Under the pieces are notes generated by a model. It made no database searches and was not told the origin of the DNA. It was given only the letters and a program-made list of their open reading frames with translations. From assembly GCA_031273965.1 (NCBI GenBank), contig JAISQX010000135.1, positions 1-9,631 on the forward strand: a DNA stretch of 9,631 nt. Reading direction: 5' to 3'. Shown one piece after another: positions 1 through 6,828 of this stretch (position 1 is the first letter of the stretch; the number at the start of each line of letters is the position of its first letter). A program made the position numbers and the translations under genes. This DNA comes from Clostridiales bacterium (lineage in GTDB: Bacteria; Bacillota; Clostridia; Christensenellales; JAISNN01).

Positions 1-1230
1 GAATATCTCGGAAGTTTAGATACTTTTGACGACAATTTTTTGAAGAAGTTAAAGGACTTTAAATTTACGGGCGATTTATATGCCGTAAAAGAAGGCACGG
101 TCGTCTTTCCGTACGAGCCGATATTGACCGTGGTCGCTCCGCTTTTTGAAGCGCAGCTTGTCGAAACGGCAATTTTGAACATCATTAACCATCAGACGCT
201 CATAGCCACAAAAGCGGCAAAAATAAATTACGTCGCGGCGGGAAAGGACGTTGTGGAATTTGGATTGAGGCGCGCTCAGGGTCCCGACGCGGGAATATAC
301 GGGACGCGGGCTTCCGTGATAGGCGGTTGCAAATCGACGTCAAACGTATATGCGGCAAAGCTTTTTGGAATAACGCCGAAGGGCACTCACGCGCATAGCT
401 TCGTAATGAGCTTCGCCGACGAGTATGAAGCGTTTATGAAATATGCCGAAATGTATCCCGATAAGTGTCTGCTTCTCGTCGATACGTACGACACTCTCAA
501 AAGCGGCGTGCCGAACGCGATAAAAGTATTCGATTATCTTAAGAGCATAAATAAGAAGCCGCTTGGTATAAGAATCGACAGCGGAGACCTCGCATATCTC
601 AGCCGTATGGCGCGCGAAATGCTGGACAAAGCCGGATATACCGACGCAATCATCTTTGCTTCGGGCGACATAGACGAAAACGTTATCGCTTCTCTCAACA
701 CTCAAAACGCAAAAATAGACGCTTACGGAATAGGAACAAAGCTCATTACAGGCTATGACAATCCGTCTTTGGGCGGAGTTTATAAGCTCGCCGGCATCTT
801 CGAGAACGGAGAGATAATTCCCAAAATGAAAATATCCAATTCGAAAGAAAAACTCACAAACCCCGGATTTAAAAAGGTGTACAGGATATTTAATTCGGAG
901 AAAAAAGCCGAAGCCGATTTAATACTTTTAGAGGATGAAGAGATAGACGAGAGTAAGCCTCTGACGATTTTTGATCCGGATCTCACATGGCAAAAGAAGA
1001 CGCTAACCGATTATTCGGTAAAAAACATTACGGAAAAAATAATAGAAGCCGGCAGGCTTATATATAAACTGCCCAAAATTTACGAGATTAGAGAATACGC
1101 GCTGTCTTCGCTCGGCGAATTTTACGACGCGTATAAAAGACTGCAAAATCCGCATATTTATAAAGTTGACTTGTCCGACAGGCTTTACGAGTTGAGGAAA
1201 GAACTGATAAATAAATATCTGAATAATTAA
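1..1230 (+). CDS. pncB: Nicotinate phosphoribosyltransferase, 5'-truncated by window edge
   Basis: This enzyme converts nicotinate and PRPP, with ATP, to nicotinate mononucleotide: the first step of the Preiss-Handler NAD salvage route, in the cytoplasm. The frame is open from base 1 and reads EYLGSLDTFDDNF before any possible start, so the true start lies upstream. 409 residues are visible, and roughly 70-80 N-terminal residues are probably missing relative to clostridial homologues. Numbering from base 1, family signatures are FGLRRAQGPDAG (87-98), GTHAHS (128-133, with the conserved histidines expected to include the phosphorylated one), GIRIDSGDLA (189-198, phosphate/PRPP site) and the downstream YGIGTKL segment. 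The C-terminus looks intact, ending in TAA. The next gene starts only 12 bases later, which suggests co-transcription. No promoter is visible because the 5' end is absent. The family call is very secure. Confidence 0.96.
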   Translation, partial: EYLGSLDTFDDNFLKKLKDFKFTGDLYAVKEGTVVFPYEPILTVVAPLFEAQLVETAILNIINHQTLIATKAAKINYVAAGKDVVEFGLRRAQGPDAGIYGTRASVIGGCKSTSNVYAAKLFGITPKGTHAHSFVMSFADEYEAFMKYAEMYPDKCLLLVDTYDTLKSGVPNAIKVFDYLKSINKKPLGIRIDSGDLAYLSRMAREMLDKAGYTDAIIFASGDIDENVIASLNTQNAKIDAYGIGTKLITGYDNPSLGGVYKLAGIFENGEIIPKMKISNSKEKLTNPGFKKVYRIFNSEKKAEADLILLEDEEIDESKPLTIFDPDLTWQKKTLTDYSVKNITEKIIEAGRLIYKLPKIYEIREYALSSLGEFYDAYKRLQNPHIYKVDLSDRLYELRKELINKYLNN

Positions 1231-1242
1231 GGGATTTGAAAA

Positions 1243-1788
1243 ATGGAAAATCAAATAAGAGCCATTGCCGGCAGAATTAAGGATTTTAGAACCTTTAACG
1301 AGATATCGATAAAGGATATAGCTTCCAAGTTAAATATTTCAGACGGGGAATATGAGGAATACGAATCGGGTAAAAAGGATATACCGATAGGGATAATCTA
1401 CAGTCTCGCGTCGCTCTTGGATATAGAGCCTACGGTGATAATAACTGGAAATTATCCGGAGGAGTCCGTCGCGTGCGTCTTTTACGACGGCGCGGGCACG
1501 GTCGTCCAAAGACATCCGGGATACCGATATATGTCGCTTGCCGACGGATTTAAAAATAAAGCAATGAAGCCTATGATAGTAACTATGGAGCCTAACGACA
1601 ACGCGGAGCTTTTGGTTCACGAAGGGCAGGAATTTAATTATGTTCTGGAAGGAAAAATCCGCGTGGTAATAGGAGATAAGGAGTTTTATCTCAGGCAGGG
1701 GGACGGAGTTTATTTTAATCCCAAAATCCCGCACGCGCAATATGCAATGAGCGAAAAAGCAAAATTTCTTACGGTTATTAACGAATAA
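1243..1788 (+). CDS. XRE-family HTH regulator with C-terminal cupin domain
   Basis: This 181-residue protein is probably a cytoplasmic DNA-binding regulator. Residues about 6-61 look like an XRE helix-turn-helix (ISIKDIASKLNIS followed by YEEYESGKKDIPIG and a final helix ending SLLDIEPT). Residues about 105-181 form one cupin barrel: LLVHEGQEFNYVLEG (123-137) is motif 1 and GDGVYFNPKIPHAQY (153-167) is motif 2. Likely metal or ligand contacts are His126, Glu130 and His164. This HTH-cupin architecture is known from regulators sensing small molecules, but the ligand cannot be read from sequence. It begins 12 bases after pncB, and its weak Shine-Dalgarno AAGGG (1229-1233) overlaps the pncB stop codon, so the two are probably translated from one message. 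Its targets are unknown: regulation of pncB or of itself is only a guess. The architecture is clear and the biological role is not. Confidence 0.88.
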   Translation: MENQIRAIAGRIKDFRTFNEISIKDIASKLNISDGEYEEYESGKKDIPIGIIYSLASLLDIEPTVIITGNYPEESVACVFYDGAGTVVQRHPGYRYMSLADGFKNKAMKPMIVTMEPNDNAELLVHEGQEFNYVLEGKIRVVIGDKEFYLRQGDGVYFNPKIPHAQYAMSEKAKFLTVINE

Positions 1789-1833
1789 AAAACCGTCTAA
1801 GGGACGGGATAAAAAATAAGAGAGGTATATATA

Positions 1834-2388
1834 ATGACGGACTTACACGGAACGACAATTTGCGCGGTCAAACGCGGAGGGAAAATCGCCATAGGCGGCG
1901 ACGGGCAGGTAACGATGGGCGAGAGCGTCATCATGAAAAGTAACGCCGTAAAGGTAAAGAGAATATACGACGATAAAGTTATTATAGGTTTTGCGGGTTC
2001 GGTGTCCGACGCTTTTGCATTGTCGGAAAAACTTGAGGCTATGTTACAAAAATATTCGGGGAACCTCATGAGAAGCGCGGTGGAGCTTGCGGAGCTTTGG
2101 CGCGACGGCAAGATTATGAGAAAATACGAGGCAATGATTATAACCGCGGATAAAGAAAATCTCTTTATAGTATCCGGTTCGGGCGATGTGATAGAGCCGG
2201 AGGGCGGCGTTTGTGCGATAGGTTCCGGCGGAAATTACGCTCTCGCCGCGGCGCGCGCGCTAACGGAAAACACCGATTTTGCCGCCGACGATATAGTAAA
2301 AAAAGCCTTGCTCATAGCCGGTAATCTGTGCGTTTTTACAAACGACAGACTTACGATAGAAACAATAGACAGCAATAAAAGTAATTGA
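1834..2388 (+). CDS. hslV: ATP-dependent protease proteolytic subunit HslV (ClpQ)
   Basis: HslV is the proteasome-like peptidase of the cytoplasmic HslUV protease; it forms a double hexamer capped by HslU. At 184 residues it is slightly longer than the E. coli protein because of a short N-terminal extension. The start MTDLHG|TTICAV fits a propeptide removed after Gly6 to expose Thr7 as the catalytic N-terminal threonine, as in HGTTI-type homologues. By alignment from memory, supporting active-site residues are Asp23 (GGDGQVT), Lys40 (SNAVKVKR) and Ser131 (AIGSGGNYA). IIGFAGSVSDA and CVFTND are further family signatures. The ATG is preceded by AGAGG at 1821-1825 with an 8-base spacer. hslU follows 12 bases downstream, so subunit production is coupled. 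It is the Thr-type HslV rather than the Ser-type CodW of Bacillus subtilis. Confidence 0.97.
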   Translation: MTDLHGTTICAVKRGGKIAIGGDGQVTMGESVIMKSNAVKVKRIYDDKVIIGFAGSVSDAFALSEKLEAMLQKYSGNLMRSAVELAELWRDGKIMRKYEAMIITADKENLFIVSGSGDVIEPEGGVCAIGSGGNYALAAARALTENTDFAADDIVKKALLIAGNLCVFTNDRLTIETIDSNKSN

Positions 2389-2392
2389 GGAG
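2387..2392 (+). promoter_or_regulatory. hslU ribosome binding site overlapping the hslV stop
   Basis: GAGGAG lies 8 bases before the hslU ATG, and its first two bases are part of the hslV TGA stop codon (2386-2388). Ribosomes ending hslV would therefore finish on the hslU initiation signal, an arrangement that favours translational coupling of the two protease subunits. Confidence 0.75.
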
Positions 2393-2400
2393 TCAGACAG

Positions 2401-3714
2401 ATGGAGCTTACGCCAAAACAGATAGTTCAGGAATTGGACAGATACATTATAGGACAGGATCAAGCCAAAAAAGCCGTTGCGGTCGCTTTGCGCAATCGGT
2501 ACAGAAGAAGTCAGTTGAGCGACACAATGAAAGAAGATATTACGCCAAAAAACATAATTATGAAAGGCCCAACCGGCGTCGGAAAGACGGAAATAGCCAG
2601 ACGGTTGGCTAAAATTGTCAAGGCGCCGTTTATAAAGGTGGAAGCGACTAAGTATACCGAGGTAGGTTATGTCGGACGCGACGTAGAGTCGATGATAAGA
2701 GATTTGGTGGAGGTATCCATACGGCTTGTAAAAGAGGAGCGTTATAAAGACGTATACCCAAAAGCTTACGAGGCTGCAAGAAAAAAGGTAGTAGACGCGC
2801 TTTTTGCCGAATGGAAAAAGAATGCCGCCGACACTCCGGAGCCGATTATAAGAGAGGAAATTATAAAAGAAATCGAAAACGGCAAGCTTGATAAAAAGTT
2901 TGTCGAGATTGATATCGTTCAAGCGCCAAAAAACATTCAGGTGGCGCCCGGTAGCGGAAACGAGATAAACGTCGGAGATATCTTTGGCGGACTTATGCCC
3001 CAGAGGAGAAAGAGAAGAAAAATTACCGTAAGAGAAGCGATAAACATACTGCTTCAAGAGGAGTCGGATAAGCTTGTCGACGGCGACAGCATAAATGCCG
3101 AAGCTTTGGTGAGAGCCGAGCAGGACGGGATTATTTTTATCGACGAAATCGACAAAATAGCCGGAGGCGGTCACGGCAGCGGTCCGGACGTGTCGCGCGA
3201 AGGCGTGCAACGCGATATTTTGCCGATAATCGAGGGAAGTACGGTATCGACGAAGTACGGACTTATAAAGACGGATTATATCCTCTTTATAGCGGCGGGA
3301 GCCTTTCACGTGTCAAAAATGGAAGACCTCATTCCGGAGCTTCAAGGTCGGTTCCCGATAAGAGTGGAGCTTATAAGTCTTTCGGAGGAGGATTTTATAC
3401 GTATCTTAACTCAGCCTGACAACGCGATATTACGTCAGTATACCGAGCTTTTAAAGGTCGATAAGATAAAACTCGGCTTTACGGACGAGGCTATAAAGGA
3501 GGTCGCAAGGATTGCTGCATTGGAGAACGAAAGCAGCGAGAACTTAGGCGCCAGAAGATTGCATACCGTAATGGAGCAGCTCTTGACTGATATTTCGTTC
3601 AATGCCGACGGCGGCTCGTACGAGGATATCGACGTCGTCATCGACAAAGACTATATAAAAGAAAATATGAAAAAAACTATCAAAGAGATTAACCTCAAAA
3701 AATATATCCTATAG
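2401..3714 (+). CDS. hslU: ATP-dependent protease ATPase subunit HslU (ClpY)
   Basis: HslU is the hexameric AAA+ unfoldase that feeds substrates into HslV. The 437-residue length is close to the 443 of E. coli. In order: an N-terminal segment with the DRYIIGQDQAKKAVA box (13-27), Walker A GPTGVGKT (56-63), the pore loop GYVG (89-92) in GYVGRDVES, a charged helical I domain (about 105-235) that contacts substrate, Walker B IIFIDEID (244-251), sensor 1 around FIAAGAFH (297-303), PELQGRFPIRVEL (312-324) carrying the expected arginine finger, and sensor 2 GARRLHT (383-389). The C-terminus LKKYIL matches the family's hydrophobic tail that inserts into HslV pockets and activates it, so the pair looks functional. 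It is co-directional with hslV and follows by 12 bases. No frameshift or missing key residue was seen. Confidence 0.98.
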   Translation: MELTPKQIVQELDRYIIGQDQAKKAVAVALRNRYRRSQLSDTMKEDITPKNIIMKGPTGVGKTEIARRLAKIVKAPFIKVEATKYTEVGYVGRDVESMIRDLVEVSIRLVKEERYKDVYPKAYEAARKKVVDALFAEWKKNAADTPEPIIREEIIKEIENGKLDKKFVEIDIVQAPKNIQVAPGSGNEINVGDIFGGLMPQRRKRRKITVREAINILLQEESDKLVDGDSINAEALVRAEQDGIIFIDEIDKIAGGGHGSGPDVSREGVQRDILPIIEGSTVSTKYGLIKTDYILFIAAGAFHVSKMEDLIPELQGRFPIRVELISLSEEDFIRILTQPDNAILRQYTELLKVDKIKLGFTDEAIKEVARIAALENESSENLGARRLHTVMEQLLTDISFNADGGSYEDIDVVIDKDYIKENMKKTIKEINLKKYIL

Positions 3715-3763
3715 AGCGCGGTTATTTGCGGCTTATCCGGAAAAAGAATTAAAGGTAAATATT

Positions 3764-5017
3764 ATGTATACCGTTCCAAAAGGAACAAAGGACGTTTTAC
3801 CGTCCGAGTCTTATAAATGGCATTATATAGAAGACGCCGTACGATATACGGCGGAGCTTTTTTCGCTCAAAGAAATCAGAACTCCGGTTTTTGAACATAC
3901 CGAATTATTTTTACGCGGCGTCGGAGGAACGACGGATATAGTAAATAAAGAAATGTATACGTTTGAGGATAAAGGCGGAAGGAGTATTACGTTAAAACCG
4001 GAGGGAACGGCGGGAGTAGCCCGCTCGGTTATCGAAAACTCTCTGGCATCCGGCGCTTTGCCGCTAAAAATGTATTATATAAGTCCGATTTTTCGATACG
4101 AGAAGCCTCAAGCGGGCAGGCTTCGCGAGCATCATCAATTCGGCGTAGAGATATACGGAGCCGATACGGCGGAATGCGACGTCGAAGCCATGCTTATAGT
4201 CAAGACATTTTTTGATAAGCTCGGGTTGCGAAACATTTGCGTCAATATCAATAGCATAGGCTGCGAACACTGCCGTCCGAACTATAACAAAGCGTTGACG
4301 GACTATTATAAAAAACATGAGGATGCGTTATGCGGCGATTGCAAAGACAGGCTGCAAAGAAACCCTCTCAGGCTTTTGGACTGCAAGAACGAAAGATGTC
4401 TTGCGCTCAACCCGCCAAAAATCACAGACTATCTTTGTGAATCATGCGGAAACCGTTTTTTGGAGGTTCGCGCGCTTTTGGAAGAGTTGGCTATTCCTTA
4501 TGAGGTTAATACAAAAATCGTGCGCGGTTTGGATTATTACACCGGCATAGTTTTTGAGTTTATAAACAAAAATATAGGCGCGCAGAATACGGTTTGCGGC
4601 GGCGGACGTTATAACAAGCTCTCAAAGGAATTGGGCGGCGCGGAAATTCCCGCAATCGGTTTTGGAATGGGTATTGAAAGACTGATTTTGACGCTGGAAA
4701 GCGAGGGACTCCTTGAGGTCACGGAAAAAACGCCCGCGGTATATTTTGCGCCTCTGGATAAAGAATGCGCAAAAAAATGTATGAGCATTACTAATGAGTT
4801 AAGAAGCCGCGGCGTGCGCGCCGAAACCGACATCATGGGGAGAAGTTTAAAGTCGCAAATGAAATACGCGGACAAGACGGCTTGCGAATTTGTCGTCGTT
4901 ATAGGTTCCGGCGAAAAGGAAACGGCTCGGTACGTCATAAAAAATATGAGCACTCACGAGGCTTTTGAGGCTACGGAAGAAGAGCTTTACGTATTTTTTT
5001 CACAAAAAAGCAAATAA
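3764..5017 (+). CDS. hisS: Histidine--tRNA ligase (HisRS)
   Basis: This class II aminoacyl-tRNA synthetase activates histidine with ATP and loads tRNA-His; it acts as a cytoplasmic dimer. The 417-residue length is usual. The N-terminus VPKGTKDVLP is typical. Motif 2 appears as FRYEKPQAGRLREHHQFGVE (110-129), the histidine-binding HisA motif as VRGLDYYTG (253-261), HisB as GGGRYN (279-284) and motif 3 as IGFGMGIERL (298-307). Residues about 325-417 form the anticodon-binding domain (PAVYFAPLD onward). The insertion domain holds cysteine pairs at 167/170, 190/193 and 225/228, plus Cys207 and Cys212, a pattern I recognise from clostridial-type HisRS and which could bind zinc. The start is supported by AAAGG at 3751-3755 with an 8-base spacer. 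It lies 49 bases after hslU, with no clear terminator between. No aspS follows, unlike the frequent hisS-aspS order. Confidence 0.97.
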   Translation: MYTVPKGTKDVLPSESYKWHYIEDAVRYTAELFSLKEIRTPVFEHTELFLRGVGGTTDIVNKEMYTFEDKGGRSITLKPEGTAGVARSVIENSLASGALPLKMYYISPIFRYEKPQAGRLREHHQFGVEIYGADTAECDVEAMLIVKTFFDKLGLRNICVNINSIGCEHCRPNYNKALTDYYKKHEDALCGDCKDRLQRNPLRLLDCKNERCLALNPPKITDYLCESCGNRFLEVRALLEELAIPYEVNTKIVRGLDYYTGIVFEFINKNIGAQNTVCGGGRYNKLSKELGGAEIPAIGFGMGIERLILTLESEGLLEVTEKTPAVYFAPLDKECAKKCMSITNELRSRGVRAETDIMGRSLKSQMKYADKTACEFVVVIGSGEKETARYVIKNMSTHEAFEATEEELYVFFSQKSK

Positions 5018-5047
5018 TCTAAAGAACAAAAAAGGAGTAAAATCATT

Positions 5048-5380
5048 ATGGAAAAGATAAATTCAAATATAGTAAAGGTTACCGACGCAAACTTTGAAGA
5101 GATAATAAAGGGTGATAAGCCTGTTCTCATAGATTTTTATGCCGATTGGTGCATGCCTTGTAAGATGCTTGCGCCGTTTATATCGGAGATTGCGGACGAT
5201 TTTAAAGGAAAAGCCGTTATATGTAAGGTAAATATAGATGAGAACGCCGAAATCACTGATAAATTCGGCATAAAATCCATACCGACTTTAATTATATTCA
5301 AAGACGGCGAACCCGTTGATAAAGTCGTCGGATTCGCAAATAAATTCAGGCTTTCGGAAATGCTTGAACGGCATATGTAA
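5048..5380 (+). CDS. trxA: Thioredoxin with CMPC active site
   Basis: This is a small cytoplasmic thiol-disulfide oxidoreductase that reduces protein disulfides and is normally recharged by thioredoxin reductase. The 110-residue length and single thioredoxin fold are standard: VLIDFYADWCMPCKMLAP (26-43), the cis-proline segment GIKSIPTLIIF (74-84) with Pro79, and the GFANKFRL region near the end. The redox pair is Cys35 and Cys38. The residue between Cys35 and Pro37 is Met36, where most thioredoxins have glycine, which may shift redox potential or partner choice. There is no signal peptide or membrane segment. The start is supported by AAGGAG at 5032-5037 with a 10-base spacer. It follows hisS by 30 bases, so it is probably read on the same message. 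A paralogue with the canonical CGPC site may exist elsewhere in the genome. Confidence 0.94.
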   Translation: MEKINSNIVKVTDANFEEIIKGDKPVLIDFYADWCMPCKMLAPFISEIADDFKGKAVICKVNIDENAEITDKFGIKSIPTLIIFKDGEPVDKVVGFANKFRLSEMLERHM

Positions 5381-5386
5381 CCGATT

Positions 5387-5414
5387 TTTACATGCGCTAA
5401 ATCAATTTTATAGA
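5387..5414 (+). promoter_or_regulatory. Possible sigma-70-type promoter for glyA
   Basis: TTTACA (5387-5392) matches the -35 consensus at five of six bases. After a 16-base spacer, TATAGA (5409-5414) matches the -10 consensus at four of six. It would give a short leader ahead of the strong glyA ribosome site. The region is AT-rich, so chance matches are likely; an alternative TATAAA at 5415-5420 has a spacer that is too long. No glycine or folate riboswitch structure is apparent in the 71-base gap. Confidence 0.3.
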
Positions 5415-5451
5415 TATAAAAAAAACAAATTACGATTCTCGGAGGAAAAAC

Positions 5452-6702
5452 ATGATAGACCTTAGCATCATCAAGAGCGTTGACCCGGAGCTTTACGAGT
5501 CTTTGGCGTCCGAACTTAACAGGCAGCAAAATAATATCGAACTTATCGCTAGTGAAAATTTTGTATCCGAAGCCGTGCTTGCCGCGGCAGGGACGCATCT
5601 TACCAACAAATACGCCGAAGGATATCCCGGAAAAAGATATTACGGCGGTTGCGAATATGTGGATGTGACCGAGAGCCTGGCGATAGAGCGGGCAAAAGCG
5701 CTTTTCGGCGCGGACCACGCCAACGTACAGCCTCATTGCGGCGCCAACGCAAACTTTGCCGTGTATTTTGCTATGTTAAAACCGGGCGACACTATATTGG
5801 GTATGAATCTTGCGCACGGCGGACATCTGACGCACGGAAGTCCCGTGAACGTTTCGGGAAAGTACTTCAACGTTGTGCCTTACGGTGTAAACTCCGAGAC
5901 GCATTACATAGACTATGACGAACTTAGACAAAAAGCTAAGGAAAGCAAGCCGAAACTTATCGTCGCGGGCGCGAGCGCTTATCCGCGCGCGATAGATTTT
6001 GAGAAGTTTAAAGAGATAGCCGACGAAGTAGGGGCTTTTTTGATGGTGGATATGGCGCATATAGCCGGATTGGTAGCGGCGGGATTGCACCAAAATCCCG
6101 TTCCTTACGCCGACTTTGTTACAACGACGACGCATAAGACGCTTAGAGGTCCCCGAGGCGGTATGATCCTCTGTAAAGCGGAATACGCTCAGGTCATAGA
6201 CAAAGCTATTTTTCCCGGAACGCAGGGCGGTCCGCTTATGCATATCATAGCCGCAAAGGCGGTGGCGTTTAAGGAAGCTTTAAGCGACGGTTTTAAAGAC
6301 TACCAAAAACAGATTGTAAAAAATGCAAAGACCTTAGCCGATACGCTCCTAAATAACGGAATAAAGCTTGTTTCCGGCGGAACCGACAATCATCTCATGC
6401 TTTTAAACCTTATTGGCTCAAACATTACGGGAAAGGAGCTTGAACATCTTTTGGACGAGGTACGAATTACGGTCAATAAGAACGCCGTGCCCAACGACCC
6501 GGAAAAGCCTTTTGTGACAAGCGGGATAAGAATCGGTACTCCGAGCGTCACTTCGCGCGGAATGAAAGAAGAGGACATGAAGATAATCGGAAAGTGTATC
6601 GCAAGAACCGTATTTGAAAAATCTGCGGCAGCCGACTATGTAAAAAAAGAGGTCAAGACCTTGTGTGAAAAACATCCGCTGTATTCGGGAATAGCGCGGT
6701 AG
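5452..6702 (+). CDS. glyA: Serine hydroxymethyltransferase
   Basis: This PLP enzyme interconverts serine and glycine while moving a one-carbon unit to or from tetrahydrofolate, feeding purine, thymidylate and methionine synthesis in the cytoplasm. The 416-residue length is typical. Key sites: the N-terminal IELIASENF box (29-37), KYAEGYPGKRYYGG (53-66) with substrate- and PLP-contacting tyrosines, VQPHCGANAN (92-101) at the cofactor phosphate, VDMAHIAG (199-206) with Asp200 and His203 at the PLP ring, and TTTTHKTLRGPRGG (224-237) with Lys229 as the Schiff-base lysine. SGIRIGTPSVTSRG (357-370) supplies the carboxylate-binding arginine. The start is fixed by GGAGG (5441-5445) six bases upstream, the best Shine-Dalgarno site in the window. 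It is separated from trxA by 71 bases and may have its own promoter. It appears intact, with composition like its neighbours. Confidence 0.98.
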   Translation: MIDLSIIKSVDPELYESLASELNRQQNNIELIASENFVSEAVLAAAGTHLTNKYAEGYPGKRYYGGCEYVDVTESLAIERAKALFGADHANVQPHCGANANFAVYFAMLKPGDTILGMNLAHGGHLTHGSPVNVSGKYFNVVPYGVNSETHYIDYDELRQKAKESKPKLIVAGASAYPRAIDFEKFKEIADEVGAFLMVDMAHIAGLVAAGLHQNPVPYADFVTTTTHKTLRGPRGGMILCKAEYAQVIDKAIFPGTQGGPLMHIIAAKAVAFKEALSDGFKDYQKQIVKNAKTLADTLLNNGIKLVSGGTDNHLMLLNLIGSNITGKELEHLLDEVRITVNKNAVPNDPEKPFVTSGIRIGTPSVTSRGMKEEDMKIIGKCIARTVFEKSAAADYVKKEVKTLCEKHPLYSGIAR

Positions 6703-6727
6703 TATACTTTTAAAAACTAAAAAAGAG

Positions 6728-6796
6728 TGCAAAACGCTATTTTAAAAAAGTTTTGTAAAGGTTTTAGGGGAAACCTTTAAAAATTTATCCCTAAAG
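6728..6796 (+). repeat. Overlapping inverted repeats in the glyA-lacZ gap
   Basis: Three pairings are visible. CAAAAC (6730-6735) pairs with GTTTTG (6750-6755). TAAAGGTTT (6756-6764) pairs perfectly with AAACCTTTA (6771-6779). The loop AGGGG (6766-6770) can pair with TCCCT (6788-6792), allowing one G-U. The last two are compatible as an H-type pseudoknot with an A-rich third loop. Alternatively TTTAGGG (6763-6769) and CCCTAAA (6789-6795) form a hairpin that excludes the 9-base stem. No T-run follows on the + strand, so it is not a standard terminator. From memory it resembles interspersed AT-rich repeats of clostridial genomes, but this is unverified; a lacZ leader RNA or an intergenic repeat are both possible. 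The rest of the 126-base gap holds only the lacZ ribosome site. Confidence 0.4.
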
Positions 6797-6828
6797 AGTC
6801 ATTAAAAACCATAAAAGGAGCAGCGAGC

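Noticed and set aside
40..42. TTG as the start codon of the first gene
   Set aside because: The same frame is open back to base 1 and encodes family-typical residues before this codon, so the gene is truncated by the window edge and does not begin here.
1793..1807. CCGTC/GACGG hairpin that, read on the minus strand, is followed by a T-run like a terminator
   Set aside because: The stem is only 5 bases and there is no minus-strand gene ending here. On the + strand no T-run follows.
2260..3309. A 349-codon open frame on the minus strand across hslV and hslU
   Set aside because: It lies wholly antisense to two well-supported genes, has a low-complexity, aromatic-rich composition with no recognisable domain, and is a by-product of codon bias in hslU.
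3715..3763. Possible terminator between hslU and hisS
   Set aside because: The short repeats of GCGG-TTAT type are direct, not inverted; no stable stem with a T-run was found.
5137..5736. A 199-codon minus-strand frame across trxA and the start of glyA
   Set aside because: It is antisense to two clear genes and spans their intergenic gap, with no recognisable protein signature.
6753..6781. TTGTAA and TTTAAA with a 17-base spacer as a lacZ promoter
   Set aside because: Both boxes match consensus at only four of six bases and lie inside the inverted repeat in AT-rich sequence, where such matches are expected by chance.
6756..6796. A known pseudoknot riboswitch class such as preQ1 or SAM-II
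   Set aside because: The stem and loop bases do not fit the consensus of those classes as I know them, and lacZ is not a typical target.
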